Positions 1 through 8,384 of a stretch of DNA of 64,000 nucleotides are shown here, piece by piece. A program made the position numbers and the translations under genes. The DNA comes from CADEED01 sp964444835 (GTDB lineage Bacteria > Pseudomonadota > Gammaproteobacteria > Steroidobacterales > Steroidobacteraceae). How positions within the stretch are numbered: the stretch's first letter is position 1; each line of letters starts with the position of its first letter. The stretch is from positions 1 through 64,000 of the forward strand of contig CAYUIT010000003.1 of the NCBI GenBank assembly GCA_964444835.1. Reading direction: 5' to 3'. Below the pieces are notes generated by a model. It saw only the letters and a program-made list of their open reading frames with translations, ran no database searches and was not told the origin of the DNA.

Positions 1-2
1 CG

Positions 3-2408
3 CAACCGTCCGGCGATCCGATCGACAACATGGCCTCCACGCAGCGCAATGATGGCTTGCTGCGGATGGGCTCTGGCCAGCGCATCGATGTCGACGGCGC
101 GTACCTCAACCTCGAGTGGGAACTGAGCGACGCGTACAAGCTCTACTCGGTCACGGGCTACCGCAAGCAAACGGAGCATTTGCCGAACACCTACACCGGC
201 GCCGCACCGGTCAATTCCATCACGGGGCAGCCGCTGTCGCTGTTCGACGCGACACGCGATACCAATCGCGATACGTTCCAGCAGGAATTTCGCCTCGCCT
301 CCTCGCTCGATGGCCCGTTCAACTACGTGGTCGGTGCGTTCTACCAACGCAATGACGCTCGGTTCTGCGTGGTCCAGTTGTTAGGCTTCGTCGATCTGAT
401 CCAGAACTTCGGCGCTGCCATGCTGCCGCAGCAGCTGCTCAACAACTCGCCGCAAATTCTCTGCAATAAGCAGCAGTCCGATTCGATGGCCGGCTTCATC
501 GACGGCACGTGGGACGTCACGGACCGCTTCCAACTCGGCGCGGGCTTCCGTTACACGCGCGACGAGAAGGCCTGGGAAGGCCGCACGCAGACGGGCTTCG
601 AAGCGATTGATCCGGCGAATCCGATGCTGGCATCCACCGCGTTCACCGACCCGATCGATGCGGCGGATTTCGCGCGCTACCCCGGCGCTGGGTTCAACCC
701 GACGACCTGCGCAGCGACGACCGTGAACTCTGAAAGCCGGTTCACGTGCGCGAGCAATCAGGTACTCGACTTCAGCAACTTGAAGACCACTTGGTCGGAG
801 CCGAGTTGGCGCCTCACCGGTTCGTACAAGATGACCGACGACGCCTTTGCGTACCTCACGGTTTCGCGTGGCTACAAGGCCGGTGGTTACAACGACCAAA
901 CTGGCACGAGCGGCATCCTGGTTCCGGAACTCACCCGCCCCGTAGATCCGGAGTTCGCGACGAACTACGAATTGGGCTTCAAGACGCAGTGGCTGAACGA
1001 TCGCCTGCGCATCAACCCAACTGTGTTCTACACCGAGTACAAGGACGCGCAACGTGCAGCTAACGTGATCACGTTGAAGGGCGGCGCGCCGTTCCAAGAG
1101 ACGGTGTTCTACAACGCGGCGGAAGTGACCTCAAAGGGTGTCGAGCTCGAGATGCAGGCGCTACTCACTGACAACTTGCAGTTGCGTCTCGCGGCATCGT
1201 ACCTCGATGCGAAGTACGATCGCTTCTTGCTGCAACAACCGTCGATCACGGCGGCCGATGGCTCGCAGATTCAGGGCTTCAGCAGCGACTTCTCCGGCAC
1301 GGCCGTGCCGCGTTCGCCCAAGAACAGCGCGAGCCTGGCGGCGATCTATGACATCCCCCTGTCCTCGGGCGCGAAGCTGCAATGGTCCGGCGACGTGTAC
1401 TACGAAGATCGCAACCTGTTCTACATCTTCGCGGTGGACGCCAGCGCCGCAGGTCGTGCATTCGACACGTACCTCGACGAGAAGACGCTGCTCAACACCT
1501 CGTTGACGTGGACGTCGGCGGACGAGCGTTGGACAGCGCGAATCTATGGACGCAATTTGAGCGACGAGCGCTATCGCATCGCGTCGCAGACCGTTGCGAC
1601 GTTGTGGGTGCACTCGCAGTTCGGCGAGCCGCGCAATTTCGGCGTGCAAGTCGGCTTCAAGTTCGGAGGCGACGACGCACCGCGCGCCGCCCCAGCACCG
1701 AAGGACACCGACGGTGATGGCGTCACCGATGACATCGATCGCTGCCCCGGCACGCCGGCCGGCACGCGAGTCGACTCTTCGGGTTGCCCGCTCCCGGCCG
1801 ATACGGACGGTGACGGCGTAACGGACGACAAGGACCGCTGCCCGAACACGCCGGCCGGTACGCGCGTCGATGCAAACGGCTGCGAACTCGACAGCGATGG
1901 TGACGGTGTCGCCGACAGCGCGGATCAGTGCCCGAACACGCCGGCCGGCGTGAAGGTCGGCCCGAACGGCTGCGAAGTCGACAGCGATGCCGACGGTGTC
2001 GTCGACAGCCTCGACAAGTGCCCCGACACGCCGAAGGGCGATCGCGTCGATGCGACCGGCTGCTCGTTCAAGGAAGAGATCAAGCTGCCCGGTGTCGTGT
2101 TCGAATCGAACAGCGCTGAACTCAAGCCGGAGAGCTATCCGATCCTGGACGGCGCCGTGTCGACACTCAAGCGCTACCCCGAGATTGTCGTCGAGGTTGC
2201 AGGTCACACGGACAGCGTCGGCAACGATGCTTACAACCTCGCGCTCTCAAAGCGCCGCGCCGAAACAGTGATGAAGTACCTCGCCGACAACGGCGCGGCT
2301 AACCAGATGAGCGCCCGCGGCTACGGCGAGCGTCAGCCGGTAGCGAGCAACGCGAGCGAAGCTACTCGCGCGCAGAATCGCCGCGTCGTCTTGCGCGTGA
2401 TTCAGTAG
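3..2408 (+). CDS. TonB-dependent receptor barrel fused to thrombospondin type 3 repeats and an OmpA peptidoglycan-binding domain (5' partial)
   Basis: The reading frame is open at the window's left edge, so the plug domain and signal peptide lie outside; the first in-frame ATG at 30 is internal. Roughly the first 545 residues after it have the aromatic-rich repeating strands of a TonB-dependent receptor barrel, including the YLTVSRGYKAGG strand and a final strand ending NFGVQVGFKF. Instead of stopping there, the protein continues with four Asp-rich thrombospondin type 3 repeats (DTDGDGVTDD..DRCP and variants, about residues 559-680) and an OmpA-like domain (about 683-792) with FESNSAEL, GHTDSVG and the terminal NRRVVLRV. 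Such receptors import siderophores, cobalamin or large hydrophobic compounds across the outer membrane. The extension should lie in the periplasm and could anchor the receptor to peptidoglycan; that part is inference. A terminator follows. Confidence 0.9.
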   Translation, partial: QPSGDPIDNMASTQRNDGLLRMGSGQRIDVDGAYLNLEWELSDAYKLYSVTGYRKQTEHLPNTYTGAAPVNSITGQPLSLFDATRDTNRDTFQQEFRLASSLDGPFNYVVGAFYQRNDARFCVVQLLGFVDLIQNFGAAMLPQQLLNNSPQILCNKQQSDSMAGFIDGTWDVTDRFQLGAGFRYTRDEKAWEGRTQTGFEAIDPANPMLASTAFTDPIDAADFARYPGAGFNPTTCAATTVNSESRFTCASNQVLDFSNLKTTWSEPSWRLTGSYKMTDDAFAYLTVSRGYKAGGYNDQTGTSGILVPELTRPVDPEFATNYELGFKTQWLNDRLRINPTVFYTEYKDAQRAANVITLKGGAPFQETVFYNAAEVTSKGVELEMQALLTDNLQLRLAASYLDAKYDRFLLQQPSITAADGSQIQGFSSDFSGTAVPRSPKNSASLAAIYDIPLSSGAKLQWSGDVYYEDRNLFYIFAVDASAAGRAFDTYLDEKTLLNTSLTWTSADERWTARIYGRNLSDERYRIASQTVATLWVHSQFGEPRNFGVQVGFKFGGDDAPRAAPAPKDTDGDGVTDDIDRCPGTPAGTRVDSSGCPLPADTDGDGVTDDKDRCPNTPAGTRVDANGCELDSDGDGVADSADQCPNTPAGVKVGPNGCEVDSDADGVVDSLDKCPDTPKGDRVDATGCSFKEEIKLPGVVFESNSAELKPESYPILDGAVSTLKRYPEIVVEVAGHTDSVGNDAYNLALSKRRAETVMKYLADNGAANQMSARGYGERQPVASNASEATRAQNRRVVLRVIQ

Positions 2409-2438
2409 TTAGACAAAGCACTGCGCTCTCGAGCGCAA

Positions 2439-2471
2439 AGCCCGGCGATCGCAATGTCGCCGGGCTTTTTT
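2439..2471 (+). terminator. Rho-independent terminator of the receptor gene
   Basis: A perfect 10-bp stem (AGCCCGGCGA at 2439-2448 pairing with TCGCCGGGCT at 2457-2466) with an 8-nt loop is followed by six T residues, 31 nt after the stop codon. Confidence 0.9.
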
Positions 2472-3432
2472 ATTTCGCGCTGTTGCGTGCGCGGCGCGCC
2501 CGCGGCGCTGGCGCTGCGAGCGGCTTGACGGCGAGCACATCGCACGTGAGGAGATCGAGCACGCTCTCGGCCGTGCTCCCGATCAAGACACGGTCGAGCC
2601 CGCCACGCGCGACGGCGCCGAGCACAACGATTTGCGCACGTTCCGCCGCAGCGCGCTCGACCAGCAACTGCCGCACGTCGCCCTCTTCAACGACGATGCG
2701 CGCCTTCGGCAAATGGTGTTCCCGCACGAGTTGCGTGAGACTCTCGATCTCACGGCGCCGCCGCTCGAGCTGCTCGCTCTTCGTTACGCGAGTAGGTAGC
2801 GGCATCGAGATGCCAGTGCGCAGCAGCAGCGGGACCGCCGCTGGCGGCGCGTACACGTGATAGGCCGTAACGCGTGCGCCCAGCGCGTTCGCGAAGCGAC
2901 GCCCCGCGTGTAACACGGCGGCGTCGAGTTCGGGCGACTTGCCGCGCGAATTTGTCGGATCGAGCGCGCACAGGATCGGTCCGTCCCGCAAAACTTTGGC
3001 AGACTTCACGAGCAGCAACGGCACCGGCAAGTGCCGCACTAACTCCCAATCGGTATTGGTCAGTACGAAGCGCGCAAAGCGTCCGCGGCGCGTACTCTCC
3101 GCAACGACCAGGTCGCAGTGTTGCGTACGCGCTTCCTGCGACAATGCGTCGACCACCGAGTGCGACCAACGCACATTGATTGCACAGGTCGATTCATCGA
3201 GTTGGCTATCCCGACGCAGCGCTTCGAGTTGCCGCCGCCGAATATCGAGCACGTAACGTACTCGCGCGTCACTTTCCGGCGCCGGAATATCGCCGATCTC
3301 TGGATCGTACGCCGCGTGGAACAACTCGAGCGCTGCCCCGGACTTGTTCGCAAGCTGCAATGCCCGTGCGAGCCCGAGTTGCTGTCTCGCGGCGGGAAAT
3401 TCGATCGCGACGAGAATCTTCTTGAAGTGCAT
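2470..3432 (-). CDS. Tandem-domain universal stress protein (UspE-like)
   Basis: About 320 residues holding two Usp domains, the architecture of UspE-type cytosolic stress proteins. The N-terminal strand KKILVAIEF is typical. The second domain keeps an ATP-binding-type glycine pattern (GAVARGGLDRVLIGSTAESV), while the matching loop of the first domain (RRGRFARFVLTNTDWEL) has lost it, as is common in tandem Usp proteins. A Lys/Arg/Ala-rich tail ends the protein. I chose the ATG at 3432 because it directly precedes the conserved first strand and leaves 10 nt after the upstream GST stop; an earlier ATG at 3468 would overlap that gene. It probably forms an operon with the GST-like gene. The exact function is unknown. 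Confidence 0.85.
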   Translation of the reverse strand: MHFKKILVAIEFPAARQQLGLARALQLANKSGAALELFHAAYDPEIGDIPAPESDARVRYVLDIRRRQLEALRRDSQLDESTCAINVRWSHSVVDALSQEARTQHCDLVVAESTRRGRFARFVLTNTDWELVRHLPVPLLLVKSAKVLRDGPILCALDPTNSRGKSPELDAAVLHAGRRFANALGARVTAYHVYAPPAAVPLLLRTGISMPLPTRVTKSEQLERRRREIESLTQLVREHHLPKARIVVEEGDVRQLLVERAAAERAQIVVLGAVARGGLDRVLIGSTAESVLDLLTCDVLAVKPLAAPAPRARRARNSAK

Positions 3433-3442
3433 AGTGCCGAAA

Positions 3443-4360
3443 CTATACGCGCTCGACTCGGTAGCCAATGCGCGGAAAATGCGTAACCACGGTCCCGACC
3501 CGCGAATCCTGGCGACGGATCGCCACTTCCTGCAACGCGAGCGTCACGAGTTCGCCGGTGACAGGCACCTTGCCATAGTCATCCGGCGATACGCTCACGC
3601 GATCACCCACCTGCAACTGCAGTGGATCCGCCGCGTCCACGCCGGTGCCAGGCAGCGGCTCGGCCAGCCGCGCGATGTCCAGCGCGGTTTGCGCTTCGAT
3701 ATCACGGCGCTTGCCGTGCCCGAGCGCCTGGAGTCTCGCCTCCCAGTCCCGCATCCGCGAATACGGCGCAAAGATCTCGCTCCCCTGGGCGAAGAACGTG
3801 CGCGACATCCACGTCGGAAAATAAGCGCACACGTCGACCCAGCCAGGCTCGTCGCCCAGCAAGAACGCGCGTCCATCTGCGAGCTGCTCCTCGATCAGCG
3901 CTGCATTGGCCCGCAGCTGCGCGAGCATATGCGGCACATCGCTCTCGAGACGATTGAAGTCCATGAAGTTGAAGAACTGCTTCCGATCTTCGATCACAGC
4001 TTTATCGATGTTCTGCAGGTTGAGCGCCATGGACAAACCGGCGCCGGCATTGAAGTAAGCGGTATCGCTCCACTGCGAGAACGCCTGCGCAAGACCCGCG
4101 TTGCCGCGCGGAAACAGTGACGGTGTCGGGAAGCGGCGCTCGAGCTCGCGCGCGATCAAGCGCGAGTCGCAATAGATGTCCGCACCAATCTGCAGCACGG
4201 GTGTCTTTCGGTAGCCACCTGTCAGCGGCATTAAATCCGGGCGCGGCATGTTCATGGGTATCTGCACCGAGGCCCAACTGAGACGCTTGATCCCGAGCGC
4301 CAGCCGCGCCTTTTCAGCGAACGGTGAATAGTCGAAATGGTGCAGGATTAGCTCGGTCAT
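3443..4360 (-). CDS. Glutathione S-transferase family protein
   Basis: A 305-residue protein starting with a thioredoxin-fold GST N-terminal domain: LILHHFDYSPFAEKARLAL provides the start of the fold, TPVLQIGADIYCDSRLIARELE supplies the cis-Pro and the DS glutathione-contacting pair. An all-helical C-terminal region of about 200 residues follows, longer than in classical GSTs. No canonical catalytic Cys, Ser or Tyr can be fixed from sequence alone; Tyr11/Ser12 are candidates. It is the first gene of a minus-strand pair with the Usp gene and diverges from the Rieske operon across a 157-bp promoter region, which suggests a link to detoxification or turnover of aromatic compounds. Confidence 0.8.
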   Translation of the reverse strand: MTELILHHFDYSPFAEKARLALGIKRLSWASVQIPMNMPRPDLMPLTGGYRKTPVLQIGADIYCDSRLIARELERRFPTPSLFPRGNAGLAQAFSQWSDTAYFNAGAGLSMALNLQNIDKAVIEDRKQFFNFMDFNRLESDVPHMLAQLRANAALIEEQLADGRAFLLGDEPGWVDVCAYFPTWMSRTFFAQGSEIFAPYSRMRDWEARLQALGHGKRRDIEAQTALDIARLAEPLPGTGVDAADPLQLQVGDRVSVSPDDYGKVPVTGELVTLALQEVAIRRQDSRVGTVVTHFPRIGYRVERV

Positions 4361-4517
4361 GGCTCGCTCCAGGGATGGTCAACAATAGAAATTTATCTAT
4401 TTTTCAATAATCTACCGGTTGGGTCCATAAAAAAACAGTCAGGCCTGTTTCTTTTATAGGGTGCCTTCTATAATCCAAAGAGATACCCCTTGCTGCTGCC
4501 TGTGAGTTGGCTCGCCT
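4361..4517. promoter_or_regulatory. Divergent promoter region between the GST gene and the Rieske operon
   Basis: AT-rich relative to its surroundings. A perfect -10 hexamer TATAAT lies at 4469-4474 for the plus-strand operon, with no good -35 at 16-18 nt, which suggests activator dependence. Two inverted repeats are visible: AAACAG-N6-CTGTTT (4433-4450), just upstream of that -10, and ATAGA-N6-TCTAT (4385-4400), nearer the GST gene. These could be operator sites; no regulator gene lies nearby. Confidence 0.55.
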
Positions 4518-5729
4518 ATGGACGCACAAACAGTGCAACGCTTTCTGAGCGGGATGAAATACGAGGCGGAGCGCACCGCGCCGCCGCCGGGCTTCCCGAA
4601 GTTTCCCGATGTGCCGGCGGGCCGGTACACCGATCCGGCCTTCCTGCGCCTCGAGCGCGAACACTTGTGGCGCAAGAGCTGGCTCTACGCGTGCCACATC
4701 GACGAACTGCCCGAGCCTGGCAGCTACCTATTGTGGAAGAAAACCGGCACGCCGATTTTGATCGTGCGCGACAAGAGCAATCAAATTCGCGCTTTTTATA
4801 ACACGTGCCGCCATCGCGGCGCGCCGCTCGTCAAAGATAAGTCCGGCAAGGCCGAAGGATTTGTCTGCGGCTATCACGGCTGGACCTACGCGCTCGACGG
4901 TAAACTCCTGAACTTGCGCGACAAGCGCGACTTCGTCGATCTCGACACTGGCTGCCGCAATCTGATCGCTGTGCAGTGCGCGCGTTTCTACAACTGGATC
5001 TTCATCAATGAAGATGCGAACGCCGAGCCGTTCGAGCGACACGTCGCGCCCTTCGCCGAGTACTTCAAACAGTTCCAACCGGAGACGTTTCGCCTCATCA
5101 AGCAAGAAGCGTTCGACGTGAAGTGCAATGTGAAGGTGCTGATGGACGCGTTTCTCGAGGTGTATCACCTCAAGTCGATTCATCAGAACACCGTGGACCG
5201 CTTTCTTGACCATCGCGGCACGACGATCGCGTTGTACCGCAACGGACACTCGCTAATGGTCACTCCGAATCGACGGCCCGATTGGATCGATCCGGGAACA
5301 CGCGGCATGCGCCGCATCGAGACCGCGACGGAAGTGTCTGCGAAGAACAATCCGTCCTTCAATTTCTATCCGAATCTCGTCACGCCAGTCGATCCCACGG
5401 GCTGTCCGTTTCTGTTGTTCTGGCCGACGAGCGACACGACGATGCGTATCGAGTGCATCTGGTTTGCCCCAGGTGAAGTCGGCGAACCGCCGCATGAGTT
5501 GTGGCCGACGCGAATTGCGAACTTCGATCGCATCCTCGACGAAGACCTGCAGTTCGCCGAGCAAATCCAAGAGTCGGTGATGTCGCCGGGCTTCAGAGGT
5601 ATCCCGCTCAACTACCAAGAGCGCCGGATCTATCACTGGCACGAAGAACTCGATCGCCGCATCGGACGCGATAACGTGCCGGCCGCGCTGCGCGTCGAGC
5701 CGCTGCTCGAGCCGTTCTACGAGACTTAG
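4518..5729 (+). CDS. Rieske non-heme iron oxygenase, alpha subunit (first copy)
   Basis: A 403-residue ring-hydroxylating oxygenase. The Rieske 2Fe-2S site is clear: CRHRG (about residue 97) and CGYHGW (about residue 117) give the C-x-H...C-x2-H pattern. The catalytic domain has the mononuclear iron region DAFLEVYHLKSIH with both histidines. The family inserts O2 into aromatic or alicyclic substrates, or demethylates or demethoxylates. There is no beta subunit, ferredoxin or reductase in the operon, so electrons must come from genes elsewhere. It is first in an operon with close spacing (17 nt to the next gene). The ATG at 4518 has only a weak ribosome-binding site. The substrate is unknown. 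Confidence 0.88.
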   Translation: MDAQTVQRFLSGMKYEAERTAPPPGFPKFPDVPAGRYTDPAFLRLEREHLWRKSWLYACHIDELPEPGSYLLWKKTGTPILIVRDKSNQIRAFYNTCRHRGAPLVKDKSGKAEGFVCGYHGWTYALDGKLLNLRDKRDFVDLDTGCRNLIAVQCARFYNWIFINEDANAEPFERHVAPFAEYFKQFQPETFRLIKQEAFDVKCNVKVLMDAFLEVYHLKSIHQNTVDRFLDHRGTTIALYRNGHSLMVTPNRRPDWIDPGTRGMRRIETATEVSAKNNPSFNFYPNLVTPVDPTGCPFLLFWPTSDTTMRIECIWFAPGEVGEPPHELWPTRIANFDRILDEDLQFAEQIQESVMSPGFRGIPLNYQERRIYHWHEELDRRIGRDNVPAALRVEPLLEPFYET

Positions 5730-5746
5730 CGCTCGCCGCCTCTTGC

Positions 5747-7171
5747 ATGGCCACTGCGCTCGCCAGTATCACAGCCGTCGGCGCCTACGTGCCGAGGCTA
5801 CGTCTCGCGCGCGCGACGATTGCGCAGGCGACTACGTGGGTCAATCCATCGGCAGCAGCGCAAGCGAAAGGCGAGCGCGCCGTCAGCAGCTGGGACGAGG
5901 ATGCCGTGACGCTTGCCGTCGAGGCAGCGCGCGGCTGTCACGCCGCCGCCGTCGATTCCGTGACGATTGCATCCACGACCCTCCCCTTCGACGACCGCAG
6001 CAACTGCAGCATCCTCGCTGCGGCGCTCGACTTGCCCGAATCGACCGCCACCCGCGACTGCACCGGATCTCTGCGCGCCGGCACGGGTGCGTTGATCGAT
6101 GCCGCGAGCCAGCGTGGCCGCTCGCTCGTCGTGCTGAGCGATGCGCGAAGATGCCGCGTGGGCAGCTCAGCCGAGCTCAGCTACGGTGACGGCGCGGCCG
6201 CCGTCGTCATGGAGCCCGCGCAGCCGGACTCGTTAGCCGATGTGTTAGGTTGCGAGCGCCTGACGGCGAACTTTGTCGATCACTACCGCAGTAGCGATGC
6301 CGACTTCGACTACGCCCTGGAAGAGCGCTGGGTTCGTGAGGCCGGCGTGGCGGAGTTCGCGCCACGCGCCATTCGTGCAGCACTCGAGCGGGCCGCTGTT
6401 CCGGCCAACAGCGTCGCGCATTTCGTGATGCCTGGGGCCGTCAGCGTCGCGCAACGCGTTGCGAAGTCTGCTGGGCTCGAGCGTGCGCAACTCGCTAACA
6501 ACCTGCACGACACGGTCGGCGATACTGGCGTGGCTCACCCAGCCTTGATGTTGCTCGGCGTGCTGGAGCGCGCAGCGGCTGGCGAACTCATCGTGCTGTG
6601 CGTCTTCGGCCAAGGCTGCGATGTATTGGTGCTCCGCGCGGGCACACGTCGGCTCACCGATGCGCCTTTGCAAAGCGCTATTGCCCGCCGCAGCGCAGAA
6701 ACCTCGTATGTCCGCTACCTATCGCACGCGGGTCTCGTCGAGGTCGACTTCGGAATGCGCGCCGAGCGCGATCATCGCACGGCGCATACTGTGGCCTGGC
6801 GAAAATCCCGTGCACTCAGCGCCTTCGTTGGCGGTCGCTGCAGCGCCTGCGCCACGGTGCAATACCCGCCGTCACGCGTTTGCGTGAACCCGGCGTGCCG
6901 TGCAACGGACACACAAACACCGTACCGGCTCGCCGACAGCACCGGGAAGGTGAAGACCTTTACCGAGGATTGGCAGGCGTACTCACCGCGGCCGCCGTAT
7001 GTGTACGGCAACATTGAGTTCGCCGAAGGCGGCAATCTGTTGATGGAGGTCACGGATGCGGCACCGGGTGAGCTCGCGGTCGGCGATGCGATGCGCTTCG
7101 TATTCCGCGTGAAGGACTACGACAAGGCGCGGCGCTTTCGACGCTACTTCTGGAAAGCGACCAAGGTCTAA
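5747..7171 (+). CDS. HMG-CoA synthase-like acyltransferase fused to a DUF35 OB-fold/zinc-ribbon domain
   Basis: A 474-residue two-domain protein. The first about 330 residues have the HMG-CoA synthase/thiolase superfamily fold (SITAVGAYVPRLRLAR start), with a candidate acyl-accepting Cys in RDCTGSLRAGTGAL (about residue 105). The C-terminal part is a DUF35 module: a rubredoxin-like zinc ribbon (CSAC...CVNPAC, about residues 364-383) followed by an OB-fold (KVKTFTEDWQAY to the end). In archaea, HMG-CoA synthase, thiolase and DUF35 are separate proteins in one complex; here two of the three are fused and the thiolase gene starts 1 nt after the stop. A role in C-C bond formation or cleavage of acyl-CoA intermediates in the catabolic pathway is inferred; the substrate is unknown. 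Confidence 0.8.
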   Translation: MATALASITAVGAYVPRLRLARATIAQATTWVNPSAAAQAKGERAVSSWDEDAVTLAVEAARGCHAAAVDSVTIASTTLPFDDRSNCSILAAALDLPESTATRDCTGSLRAGTGALIDAASQRGRSLVVLSDARRCRVGSSAELSYGDGAAAVVMEPAQPDSLADVLGCERLTANFVDHYRSSDADFDYALEERWVREAGVAEFAPRAIRAALERAAVPANSVAHFVMPGAVSVAQRVAKSAGLERAQLANNLHDTVGDTGVAHPALMLLGVLERAAAGELIVLCVFGQGCDVLVLRAGTRRLTDAPLQSAIARRSAETSYVRYLSHAGLVEVDFGMRAERDHRTAHTVAWRKSRALSAFVGGRCSACATVQYPPSRVCVNPACRATDTQTPYRLADSTGKVKTFTEDWQAYSPRPPYVYGNIEFAEGGNLLMEVTDAAPGELAVGDAMRFVFRVKDYDKARRFRRYFWKATKV

Positions 7172-7172
7172 C

Positions 7173-8375
7173 ATGGCGCAAGGCATTCGCGACAAAGTGG
7201 CAATCGTCGGCATGGGCTGCGCCCGCTTCGGCGAGCGCTGGCTCGATGGCCCCGACGACTTGATGCTCGAGGCGTTCACCGAGGCCTTGGCGGACGCCGG
7301 CATCGAACGCGACCGTCTCGACGCAGCCTGGCTCGGTGTGTTTTTCGACGAGCAGAATATAGGCAAATCGCCGTTGCCGATGTCGATGGCCTTGCGGCTA
7401 CCTAACATCCCGGTCACGCGAGTCGAAAACTTGTGCGCCACCGGCACCGAGGCGTTGCGTGGTGCAGCTTACGCTGTGGCGGCCGGCGCCTGCGACATCG
7501 CACTGGCAATGGGCGTCGAAAAGCTCAAAGACACGGGCTACGGTGGCTTGCCCGAACGCACCAAGGGCACGTTCGAGGATCTCTATCTCCCAAGCAGCAC
7601 GGCGCCGGGCGCGTTTGCGCAGCTCGCCGGTGCCTACGCAGCGAAACACGGCTACTCCATGGATGAACTGCGACGCGCGATGGCGCACGTGTCGTGGAAG
7701 AGCCATGAGAACGGTGCGCGTAATCCCAAGGCGCATTTGCGCAACCGCATCACCGAAGAGCAAGTACTCGCTGCACCGATGATCTCGTACCCACTCGGGC
7801 TCTACGATTGCTGCGGTGTGAGCGACGGCGCCGCCTGCGCCATCGTGACTACGCCCGAGATTGCGCGCTCGCTTGGCAAGCGCGACATCGTCACGATTAA
7901 AGCAATGCAACTCGCGCCCTCGAACGGCGTTGAGATGGGCCATCGTTCTTGGGACGGTAGTTACACGCTGACAACCCCGATCGCTGCCGCACGCGCGTAC
8001 CGCGAAGCGGGCATCGACAAGCCGCGCGAGCAGATCGACCTCATGGAGGTGCACGATTGCTTCTCCATCACCGAATTGGTGTTGATGGAAGACCTCGGTT
8101 TCTCGGCACCTGGGCGCGCGCCGTACGATATTCGCGACGGCGTCTACGATCGTGACGGTGCCGTCCCGTGCCAAGTCGACGGCGGTTTGAAGTGCTTCGG
8201 CCATCCGATCGGCGCTACCGGCCTGCGCATGGCTTACGAAGTCTATACTCAGTTGTTAGGACGGGCCGGCGAGCGACAGCTCGCGGCCCCTTCGATCGGT
8301 CTCACGCACAATCTCGGTGGCATTCCCAATAGGAACATTGCGAGCGTCTGCCTCTTCGGGCTGCACGCCGCCTGA
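7173..8375 (+). CDS. Thiolase family protein (SCP2-type / DUF35-partner thiolase)
   Basis: A 400-residue thiolase-fold protein. VENLCATGTEALRGA holds the nucleophilic Cys (about residue 89), HDCFSITELV and GGLKCFGHPIGATG provide the conserved catalytic His region, and GLTHNLGG replaces the second-Cys motif of classical thiolases, as in SCP2-type thiolases and Ltp2-type steroid side-chain aldolases. It starts 1 nt after the HMG-CoA-synthase/DUF35 gene, so the two are probably translated together and may form a complex. Likely roles are thiolytic or retro-aldol cleavage of a CoA-thioester in ring or side-chain degradation. The family assignment is firm, the substrate is not. Confidence 0.85.
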   Translation: MAQGIRDKVAIVGMGCARFGERWLDGPDDLMLEAFTEALADAGIERDRLDAAWLGVFFDEQNIGKSPLPMSMALRLPNIPVTRVENLCATGTEALRGAAYAVAAGACDIALAMGVEKLKDTGYGGLPERTKGTFEDLYLPSSTAPGAFAQLAGAYAAKHGYSMDELRRAMAHVSWKSHENGARNPKAHLRNRITEEQVLAAPMISYPLGLYDCCGVSDGAACAIVTTPEIARSLGKRDIVTIKAMQLAPSNGVEMGHRSWDGSYTLTTPIAAARAYREAGIDKPREQIDLMEVHDCFSITELVLMEDLGFSAPGRAPYDIRDGVYDRDGAVPCQVDGGLKCFGHPIGATGLRMAYEVYTQLLGRAGERQLAAPSIGLTHNLGGIPNRNIASVCLFGLHAA

Positions 8376-8384
8376 GCAATCACT

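Noticed and set aside
1705..2070. Tandem DNA repeats that look like a small repeat array
   Set aside because: They encode the four thrombospondin type 3 repeats of the receptor fusion; unit length and sequence vary as protein repeats do, and no CRISPR-like spacers exist.
1161..2207. Long open frame antisense to the receptor gene
   Set aside because: A by-product of GC-rich Asp/Gly codons on the other strand; it has no plausible domains and no ribosome-binding site.
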